From Lunasporangiospora selenospora (Eukaryota; Mortierellomycota; Mortierellomycetes; Mortierellales; Mortierellaceae), in assembly GCA_015680635.1 (NCBI GenBank), contig JAABOA010000375.1, positions 1 through 16,017 on the forward strand: 16,017 nt of DNA, written 5' to 3'. This document shows, piece by piece, positions 9,901 to 16,017 of the stretch. The position numbers and the translations under genes are program-made. The first letter of the stretch is position 1, and each line of letters starts with the position of its first letter. The notes beneath the pieces were generated by a model. The model did not search any database. It was not told the DNA's origin and saw nothing but the letters and a program-made list of their open reading frames with translations.

Positions 9901-10388
9901 CAGAAAAAGAGAAAAGGCTTACCTCCACTTGAGCTGAGTGACGAGATGCTCGAACCGGTCGGGCGCAGTTGCAATCAGCTTTAGCTGTTCACATTGAAAG
10001 AAGACCAAGAGAAGTGACGGTTAGCAGCTGCGAGTGGGATAACCCCCGAGCTGCACGCAGCCCTTTTTTAATTGCTATGCACCAGTGACGCAAGAAGGGA
10101 GAGATCGATCCAAAAAAACCCCCCCGACGACCAGCCGACACTTGTAACGGTCTAGCAAACAGGCATCTTCTCTCTCTTTGTAGACCAAATTCCTCTTCTC
10201 TTGAGTAGATATCTTCAAGATCCCAAATGCATAGGCATGACTTGAAGGTCATTCGACATTCGTCTCATGGCCAACGGTACCTTGTACTCAATGTTTCCCT
10301 CGACATCCACCTCAGGCGGCAACGAGCCCTGATGGTTCTCCCATGGCGACGTGTCGAGCGGCGTGGCAGGAGTTTGGAATACGGCCAT
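6995..10388 (-). CDS. GTPBP1: GTPBP1/GTPBP2-family translational GTPase, six exons, 883 aa
   Basis: Exons are 10388-10281, 9984-9923, 9804-9341, 9223-8447, 8351-7875 and 7758-6995. All introns are GT-AG (296, 118, 117, 95 and 116 nt) and phases match at every junction. A TGCTAAC branch site at 10026-10020 serves intron 1. The start ATG has an in-frame TGA 12 nt upstream. The N-terminus shows the family block PPEV...GNIEYKLKL (residues 24-39), then QLKWRLSEGNG..IYEIGV (53-71). GTPase motifs are P-loop GGPDAGKS (186-193), SGRTSS (224-229), DTCGH (269-273), TKMD (326-329) and SSVTGEN (416-422). Beta-barrel domains follow with GTVVGG (473-478), VKSIHR and MIHCGSVHR (631-639), and the end has FRHGRTK (about 868-874). 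Known animal members are eEF1A/HBS1-like cytosolic GTPases linked to stalled-ribosome rescue and mRNA decay. Odd features are a Gly/Ser/Gln-rich insert at about 501-540 and a roughly 190-residue acidic Ser/Gln-rich insert at about 650-842. The GTPBP1 versus GTPBP2 assignment is open. Confidence 0.92.
9985..10280 (-). other. Intron 1 of the GTPase gene
   Basis: The donor is AAG-GTACCG and the acceptor AACAG, with a TGCTAAC branch site at 10026-10020, about 36 nt before the acceptor, and a C/T-rich 3' end. Joining restores the family sequence EYK-LKL in phase 0. At 296 nt it is the longest intron of the gene. Nothing RNA-like was recognised inside. Confidence 0.85.
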
Positions 10389-11335
10389 TGGCAGATGTCA
10401 CAAGTTGTATTGCCTCTCCAGATTGGACAAGGAGATGGGGATGCAGAGATGGTAGTTGAGGACTGGGGAAAAGTGAGATGTGAAAAAAGAAACTCTGTTC
10501 TGAGTAGAGAAAGAGAGAAAGAAGAGAGAAAGAGAGTGTGGGAAGTTGGTCTAGAATAGTCGAGTGGGTCGTTGGGGTGGTGGGGTAGAGAGGGCAGGGT
10601 GCAGTTTCCGGAGGATCATTTAAGGCAGCGGTGATGAAGACGAATAATGGGCGAAATGAGGAAAGATATAAAAGAGAGCATTTCTCGAGCTTAATAGGAG
10701 ATGGAGAGTGCTGAGGCCTGTGCTGCGGCCACGACCACGGAACAATGACTCACATTGGACAGAATGACAGGTGTCCCCATCCGGTGGCTGAACACATCGC
10801 GTCCGACCTGTCCATGCTCCATCCACATGGCCCAAAGGAGGAGCGGGAGAGGTCCATTGCATCTCCAAGAGTACATTCCCACATCTCTACACTCACTCGG
10901 TAATGAGCACTGCCATTCGTCTCTCTTCATTCGACCCCCTGCAGTCCAACCTACCCTTCGCAGCAAGTGACACTCAAACGGCTTCGCCCCGAAATGATAT
11001 TTTTTCCAAGGCATCAGACAACAGAAGCACGCTCCTAATTTATGGTGGGAATGTTGCAAATATTGCCTCATAGTCCTAGATAGCACAAGGTCTGGCCAAT
11101 GCTCCATTGCCTCCATAGGCTCGCTCGAGCACCTGTCAGGCGCGGAGGCTGAGCGGATTAAAGTGGGTCAAAGAGAAGTGGAGCAAAACAGAGTCAGAGG
11201 AGGCCATTTGCCGCTGGAGCAATGGAGCACAACTCAGGACTCGGGACGCCTGATAAAGCAGTTATTGAAGAAGGATGATCACTGGGCGAGCAAAGAAAAA
11301 GGTGGCCTGTGCATGCGCGACTAGGAAAGGGTGTG

Positions 11336-11340
<5 letters not shown>
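10389..11340. promoter_or_regulatory. Divergent intergenic region between GTPase and RPL24
   Basis: The two start codons are 1,079 nt apart and point away from each other. On the GTPase side a CCAAT (minus strand, 10426-10422) lies about 34 nt before its ATG and no TATA box is evident. A GA-rich patch lies at 10495-10545. TATAAAAG at about 10666-10673 (plus) is followed at 10699 by a 15-codon open frame only. Longer frames at 10691-11116 (minus) and 10755-10970 (plus) are unrecognised and overlap one another, so no gene is called. Confidence 0.45.

Positions 11341-11374
<34 letters not shown>
11341..11374. repeat. (AG)17 microsatellite upstream of RPL24
   Basis: Seventeen uninterrupted AG units end 93 nt before the RPL24 start codon, so the tract lies in the promoter or the 5' leader. 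GA/CT tracts often act in promoters by binding GA-type factors or keeping DNA free of nucleosomes; whether that holds here is an inference. Confidence 0.9.
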
Positions 11375-11376
<2 letters not shown>

Positions 11377-11467
11377 TCCAGAGGAATTTCAGCCACTGGA
11401 TTCGATATAGTTCGGGCGAATTGGGGTCCGCCAGTCTGATCCTCCCTTTCGAATTTACTCAGACAAC

Positions 11468-13353
11468 ATGAAGTAACGCGGCATATCAGAGCACCCGCAG
11501 AGGAGGTGGAGAGGGAGCGAAAGGAGCTGGGCCTGGGAAGGGAGAGAGGGGCGGGGTCAGTGACCGATGGATCAACCCACATACCCAAACGGATGCCACC
11601 ATCCCAAAACTACCATCCATCCATCGACACATCCAGCCAAATACTCTAATATTCTGCTCACGACCCGCACCAGATGATCGCCACCAACCCGGCCAAAGTA
11701 ACGACTATGAGCGATAGGACTTTGACAGCTATTCAGCATACGTTTTCTCTGGTGGGATGGATCTCGACTTTGACCCTCCATGGTGCCGATTCCAACCGGA
11801 TGTCTGTGATGGAACTTTATTGACTTGGGCGCTATCCCCATCAGTACCGACTGTTTTATTCATCTTGGACTGGAGAACCTTTCTTGTTTGATCTAAGGGG
11901 AACCTATGATTCACCAGCCATTTCCGCCAGGCCATCACTTGCATGCAGCAACTACGACAAAAAGATGAGGACAGACCACTGGTCTACAGAGACTATGCAG
12001 TCAAAGACGACAAACAGCGAGACTTTACTCCAGGAGAGTGAGCATAGCTCACAAAACGCAGCAATCAGCCTCGGGGATAACCTATTCTGGAGAAAAAAAA
12101 AGAGAGAGAGAAGAGATCATGGAGACCGATCCCTTTGGGACACACCAAGATGGATCTCGCTTTGCTGATGTCTCGATGCTTGTCTCCCTCTTTTGTCCTC
12201 TCTTTGCATCATATAACTTTCAGGATCGAGATTTGCGCCTTCTCCGGAGCCAAGATCTACCCTGGCAAGGGTAAGATCTTTGTCCGTGTCGACAACAGAG
12301 TACGTCGCCTTATTATTATTTTTTCCGTGTTCCCTCCTCCTACCCAATTTTGGCGCATATGCAGGAACGACAAAGAAAGGCAACAGATCAAATTGAACTA
12401 GCCAAAAGAATTCTCTCGACTAATGTCGACTATCGGCAGCGTCTAATCACAAAAGCAGGACCAAAAAGAAACGGAGCGCTCAACTACGCGGAACAAACCT
12501 TCTCAACCTACAGGAAACTACCACAATTCACCAAGACTCGATTGCTCCTGTTACTGAAGAATGTCATATGGCATTTACATGAAAGGAACGACACGCTTCC
12601 GACAGAGAAATTGAGATTTTATTGCAAAGGAAATATCGCCTCTAGTTACGCGTCTTCTATGGAAATTTAAGCTCATCAACAACTACGGGAATGCAGGAAT
12701 ACTATGGACAGACGCCTTACTCGAAACTAGGAAATAGACAAAAGAGACATCAACCAACTATTGTTTTCTTTTCACTTTCTACTCTCTACACTATCCTCGT
12801 TCTTGGATCTGACCCTCTGACCCTTTTTATAACTCTATGAAAATAGTCCTTCCGTTTCGTCAACGGCAAGGCTGAGTCCCTCTTCCTTCAGCGCAAGAAC
12901 CCCCGCAAGATCCACTGGACTGTGCTTTTCCGCCGCATGCACAAGAAGGGTATCTCTGAGGAGGTTGCCAAGAAGCGCACTCGCCGCACTGTCAAGCACC
13001 AGCGTGCCGTCGTCGGTGCCTCCTGGGAGGCTATCCGCGCCAAGCGCAACCAGAAGCCCGAGGTCCGTGCCGCCGCCCGCGCCGCTGCCGTCCGTGATGG
13101 CAAGGACAAGAAGAAGGCTGATGAGGCCCAGAAGAAGTCCGAGAAGGCCAAGGTAATTATTCCATGTTCAATCTATATCCCCCTTGAATATTCCCTTACT
13201 ACTGGATGATCGTTTATTAATCCCACATGCGGTTGCCTCTTTACCTGTCCGTTTCGTTTCCAGAGCGCCAACAGCGCTGCTCGCGGCCAGCCCAAGTTCT
13301 CCAAGCAGGGCGCCAAGGGAGCCAAGGTCGCCATTGCCAACACTTCCCGCTAA
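11468..13353 (+). CDS. RPL24: Large-subunit ribosomal protein eL24, four coding exons, 158 aa
   Basis: This is a structural protein of the 60S ribosomal subunit. Coding exons are 11468-11472, 12224-12299, 12847-13152 and 13264-13353 (stop TAA at 13351). Introns are 751, 547 and 111 nt. The body is clear: [20 protein letters not shown] (residues 4-23), FRFVNGK, then the Lys/Arg-rich [20 protein letters not shown] block (about 46-65) and a basic, Ala/Lys-rich C-terminus ending in ANTSR. Length is close to yeast L24 (155). The start exon was placed because exon 2 needs a two-residue ending of the form ATG-AA before G-ATC, giving MKIEIC. ATGAA followed by the GTAACG donor at 11473 is the only site upstream that fits, and the same donor hexamer is used in the GTPase gene. 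Codons are strongly C/G-ending, as expected for a highly expressed gene. Exons 2-4 are certain; the 5-nt exon is a well-supported inference. Confidence 0.93.
11473..12223 (+). other. Intron 1 of RPL24 (751 nt)
   Basis: The donor is GTAACG after ATGAA and the acceptor is ACTTTCAG before the GATCGAGATT exon. Long first introns next to the start codon are common in fungal ribosomal-protein genes and may enhance expression or host snoRNAs. I looked for box C/D pairs and found only weak matches, for example an ATGAGGA near 11966 without a CTGA partner. No snoRNA is called. Confidence 0.75.
12359..12670 (+). other. Open frame inside RPL24 intron 2, possible alternative terminal exon
   Basis: Intron 2 (12300-12846) begins with what could be a complete short intron: the donor GTACGT at 12300, a T/C-rich stretch, then CATATGCAG ending at 12364. 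Splicing there would join RPL24 codon 27 in frame to 101 further codons ending in TAA at 12668-12670. The product would be a 128-residue protein with the L24 N-terminus and an unrelated, helical-looking, basic tail. The frame also has its own ATG at 12359. After the stop the same frame stays open for 19 more codons, which would suit a decayed insertion. I do not recognise the sequence. The main transcript must skip this region to make eL24. Confidence 0.3.
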
Positions 13354-13417
13354 GCTTGAGAGTTTCTTTGGAAGATTGGGGCTCTTTTTTCTTGTACTTT
13401 AGCTTGTTTGAGTATGG

Positions 13418-13423
13418 AATAAA
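13418..13423 (+). terminator. AATAAA polyadenylation signal of RPL24
   Basis: A canonical AATAAA lies 65 nt after the RPL24 stop codon, followed by a T-rich stretch (about 13436-13444). Both position and composition suit 3'-end formation of this mRNA. Confidence 0.6.
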
Positions 13424-14349
13424 CCCCATACCTCACCTTTTTTGCAAGGTGGACAATGGAGTGGGATGAAAATGCCCTGCCCAAATATCCTTCGATTGGT
13501 ATTGTTTTCCTTCAGATGGGACTAAGACTTGCAAAGGGCTCATAAGACCTGGTCGTCCTTTTGTCTTCTCTCCTCCTTTCCGTCCTTTATACCTTTTACT
13601 CTCTGGGCTGTACTCGTTTATTGATCGAACAGTGTGTCAGGATATGGTATCCTTCTACGTAACAGCCCACATGTGCTTGACGTGTATCCGAAGATATGAC
13701 GATAGAGTCGGTACAAATCATTTTTGATATTTTATCCGCCTCCAAATATCGCAATACACGTAGTAGGGTTGGAAGAAAAGAAGAAGAAAGGATGGACCAT
13801 GCACAACATGAGAGTTATCTCCCCTTTTCTCGCATGGTGTCCAAGGGGTTTGTTATCAGCACATGTCGCAGAACCAGATACACCATACAAACGTTGCCTC
13901 TTATCTCCTCACCAAACACCGATCTGATCGATACTAGCTGGGTGGCTGTTAAAAGGAAAGAGAGTCCGTCTCGTCTCTATGCTGACATACGTCAAACCAG
14001 GGATTTATACCACTACTCTGGAACCCATTCCTCCCGAATCTTTCTCCTCCTCTCCTCCTTCTTTTCGTCCCTTCTCGCTTCCTCGGATGTCATTCGAGTC
14101 TAGGGATATCGAAACAGAGCGAACCTCCGGGAAAACTCGAGTTTACTTGGAACCGAGAAATTCCTTCATTGCAACCGCCACCTTGTTTCAGGGCCGAACG
14201 AAAATGTTGACCAGTCAGGATTGAGAAGGAAGGGTGGAACCTGGCAGCAAACAGCGCTGACCCTGTTATCTTCATGAACAAGGAAGACCCCCTTTACTAG
14301 CAAAAAGAGATAAAGAATTATCGGACCTTCTTGAAGTTGTTTTGATGTG
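13424..14349. other. Intergenic, no supported gene
   Basis: A 135-codon plus-strand frame (13696-14103) is open, but it shows no recognisable family and ends in a Ser/Leu run from CT-rich DNA. A second frame overlaps it. Nothing else stands out. Confidence 0.35.
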
Positions 14350-14851
14350 TCACACGAGCATGGCATCGGTGCAATTACTCTCCCACGCCTGCTTGGTAAA
14401 AGGGAAAACAAGAAACTTGCCTTGATCGCTTTAGTCACTCGGACCTTTTGCTTCGCCTCATCTAAATTCTGAAGGGACGGTTGAGTGTTGGGGAGAAAAA
14501 AGAGAGAGGGGAGAGAGAGAGAGAGAGAGGGTGAGAGTACCTGCGGGTTTGTATGCCCGCGTGTGTGTGTGTGCGTGCACGCGCTGATGCTCAAGGGTCC
14601 ACGCTGGATCTCTAAAAGGCCGTTGGAGGAGATTGTTGACGGAATTTTAGTTCTGCTGATTGAGTGTATTGGATCATCCCTCTTCCACCTTCCTCCTCCT
14701 AACACAACGACCCCCAAGTAAGATTTATAAAAAAAATACAGCATCGAATAATTGGTCTGGGCCCTCCAGAGCAAAATAGGAAGAGTTAACACCCAGGATT
14801 ATCAGAGACCTACCTTGAATAAGCCAAAGGAAAGAAGAAGAAAAGAGCCAT
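14350..14851 (-). CDS. Weak candidate: four-exon small protein, about 78 aa, unrecognised
   Basis: Phase-compatible exons can be drawn at 14851-14814, 14652-14541, 14468-14421 and 14388-14350. The first has an ATG, a short hydrophobic start (MALFFFFPLAYS) and an AAG-GTAGGT donor. The second ends at CAG-GTACTC. The 72-nt intron after it has a long CT tract, an ACTCAAC branch-like site and a CTTCAG acceptor, which looks real. The third exon gives NLDEAKQKVRVTKAIK and ends at a GC-type donor (GCAAGT). The last intron would be only 32 nt, which is too short for comfort. The third exon could instead run on in an open frame to about 14166. No family is recognised. A small secreted or membrane-anchored product is possible, as is a non-coding or chance arrangement. 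Confidence 0.15.
14511..14529. repeat. (GA)n microsatellite
   Basis: Nineteen nucleotides of uninterrupted GA alternation sit within a wider GA-rich patch from about 14497. On the minus strand this is the CT tract of the possible intron at 14540-14469. Confidence 0.85.
14561..14572. repeat. (GT)6 microsatellite
   Basis: Six GT units are followed by a related GCGTGCACGCGC stretch, which is alternating purine-pyrimidine and partly palindromic. Confidence 0.8.
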
Positions 14852-15582
14852 GAGCTGACAGTCTGGTTCCTGGTGTGAGAGCAGGGATGGAGCAAAATAA
14901 AAGCCATACGAGGGACATGATGGCGGCACCATGTTTCATGGCCTACAACTGTGGGGGGGGGGGCAGGTCGAGCGACCAGAGAGTCGGGATTGATCCGATG
15001 CGTGAGTGTGGGAGACAGAGGCAGGCGTATGAGAAGGCTTGTGGTGAGAGAAGCTGAGTGGCAAGCGGGTGTCTCGGACATCACGCGCGAGGCAGGGCTG
15101 GAGCTTGCTAGCCCAGGTAACTCGCACAAAAAAGGGGAAAGAGTGACAATGTAAGCAGCTGTCTGACTGGTCCGCCAGAGGAAGGAAACGATGTGCAGTT
15201 CATCTTACAAAGGGTACTTAATCCTGTTGAGCAACGTACACATACGACCTGCCCCCCCATTCATTTCATGGCCTCCATCCTCCGAGTAGCGATTGCACAA
15301 GCGGGAAAGAAAGGGGACACAGTAAACATTCGCGCAAACAGTTACGGTGTGAGCGGAATGGGGTTGGATTGAATACCGACTGAATCGTTAAACTCTCTTT
15401 TGATTCTAGACATTCACAATGTTGTGCCGCCCTGGAAATTTTTGTTCACTGAACGGAGCCTATGAGCGACTGGCCTCACACTTTTCCACTGACACGAGTC
15501 TATTCAGTTTAACCTCGACCCTATTGATTCGTCGCCTCTGAAGTAAAACTTTGCCTGTCGTTCTCTGTCTTTGTTATCTAGC
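14852..15582. other. Intergenic, upstream region of the right PTR2-type gene
   Basis: No supported coding exon. An 11-G run lies at 14953-14963. Frames on both strands at about 14936-15154 mirror each other over GC-rich DNA and are not recognised. The right part should hold distal promoter elements of the gene starting at 15840. Confidence 0.35.
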
Positions 15583-15637
15583 GTTGCCCACTGTTGTTGC
15601 CCACATTGATTCCATGGGCAGGTCGCGACCACCATGG
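15583..15637 (+). promoter_or_regulatory. Palindrome and repeat cluster upstream of the right PTR2-type gene
   Basis: GTTGCCCAC occurs twice in direct repeat (15583-15591 and 15596-15604, period 13), and its core returns inverted as TGGGCA at 15615-15620. A perfect 10-bp palindrome GGTCGCGACC (15621-15630) sits between two CCATGG palindromes (15612-15617 and 15632-15637). The cluster ends 4 nt before the TATA box. This looks like an operator for dimeric regulators, possibly nutrient-responsive; the regulator is unknown. Confidence 0.5.
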
Positions 15638-15641
15638 CCTT

Positions 15642-15649
15642 TATAAAAG
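15642..15649 (+). promoter_or_regulatory. TATA box of the right PTR2-type gene
   Basis: TATAAAAG begins 198 nt before the ATG at 15840 and is followed by a strongly C/T-rich leader. The leader shares GCAAACTCCTCCC (15683-15695) with that of the left-hand paralogue. Confidence 0.7.
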
Positions 15650-15839
15650 GCGAGCACCCGTCTTCATTGCCAACTCTTTAGTGCAAACTCCTCCCTCCCC
15701 CTCCCCCCCTCATCCTTATCCTTTCCGCCTCTCTGTTCATCACTGAACAAGGCATCGAACTTGACGAACCCAGACCCTATCGCTCTGTCTTCGTTTTCCT
15801 CACTCCCTCCCCTTTCACACCTCCCCATCCCAAGCAAAA

Positions 15840-16017
15840 ATGTCTGAAAAGAAGAATTTCGATGCTACTCACGTCGATATCGACTCTGGAAAGGTCGAGA
15901 CCACTGCCTTTGACCTCCTCTCTCCCCACGAGAAGGAGCTTCTCGAGCTTGAGGCCCGCCTCAACGCCGAGCTTGATGCTCAACTCATGGCTAACCCTGA
16001 CAAGATGCCCAAGGCCT
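15840..16017 (+). CDS. PTR2: POT/PTR2-family peptide transporter, first 59 codons (cut by right edge)
   Basis: Only the cytosolic N-terminal tail is visible; the membrane helices and the ExxERFxYYG signature lie beyond the window. The family call rests on the paralogue at 745-1. Residues 22-59 match its residues 21-58 at 34 of 38 positions, including the block LELEARLNAELDAQLMANP. The first 20 residues differ, although both share a short charged start of the M-x-EK type. The ATG at 15840 follows CAAAA and a pyrimidine-rich leader with a TATA box 198 nt upstream. It is transcribed away from the window, opposite to the left copy, so the two genes lie head to head about 15 kb apart. The predicted role is proton-driven uptake of small peptides. 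Confidence 0.82.
   Translation, partial: MSEKKNFDATHVDIDSGKVETTAFDLLSPHEKELLELEARLNAELDAQLMANPDKMPKA

Noticed and set aside
10699-10746. Short ATG frame downstream of TATAAAAG at 10666
   Set aside because: Only 15 codons, no family, and no convincing donor to extend it.
13696-14103. 135-codon plus-strand open frame in the 3' flank of RPL24
   Set aside because: No recognisable family, another frame overlaps it, and the end is a low-complexity Ser/Leu run.
14166-14792. Single 208-codon minus-strand open frame
   Set aside because: It includes Thr-His and Ser-Leu runs translated from CA and CT repeats, and an apparent intron (14540-14469) lies within it. No family resemblance as one continuous protein.

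Overview
The window is eukaryotic nuclear DNA, almost certainly from a fungus. Introns are short (65-300 nt in most cases) with GT donors, TAG/CAG acceptors and TACTAAC/TGCTAAC-type branch sites. The genes are fungal or pan-eukaryotic families, their codons favour G/C in the third position, and the intergenic DNA is rich in homopolymers and simple repeats. An early-diverging fungus of the Mortierella/Mucoromycota kind would fit, but that is an inference from gene style and not proven here.

Layout, left to right. (1) 1-745, minus: the 5' part of a proton-coupled oligopeptide transporter (POT/PTR2 family) gene, cut by the left edge, with a TATA box at 935-941. (2) About 950-6994: a gene-poor stretch of roughly 6 kb with simple repeats, a few hairpins and only weak small-ORF candidates. 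(3) 6995-10388, minus: a six-exon gene for a GTPBP1/GTPBP2-type translational GTPase. I could rebuild it end to end (883 residues). It carries two disordered insertions. (4) 10389-11467: the divergent promoter region between the GTPase and (5) RPL24 (eL24) at 11468-13353, plus, four coding exons, 158 residues. Its first coding exon is only 5 nt (ATGAA), and intron 2 is long and holds an in-frame open stretch. (6) 13354-15580: mostly non-coding, with one weak multi-exon small-protein candidate on the minus strand. (7) 15840-16017, plus: the first 59 codons of a second POT/PTR2 gene, a close paralogue of the first, cut by the right edge. It has a TATA box and a compact palindromic promoter cluster.

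The two transporter genes point outward and bracket the GTPase and RPL24 genes. Their TATA boxes lie almost the same distance from the start codons (196 and 198 nt), and one 85-nt coding block differs at only 4 positions although the preceding 20 codons have diverged. RPL24 and the GTPase both serve translation (a large-subunit protein and a translational GTPase) and share a divergent intergenic region. Whether they are co-regulated cannot be read from the sequence.

I found no tRNA, rRNA, CRISPR array or intact transposon. No new multi-gene system is evident. The items most worth a second look are the transporter pair with its conserved block, the palindromic promoter cluster at 15583-15649, the large insertions in the GTPase, and the open frame inside RPL24 intron 2.
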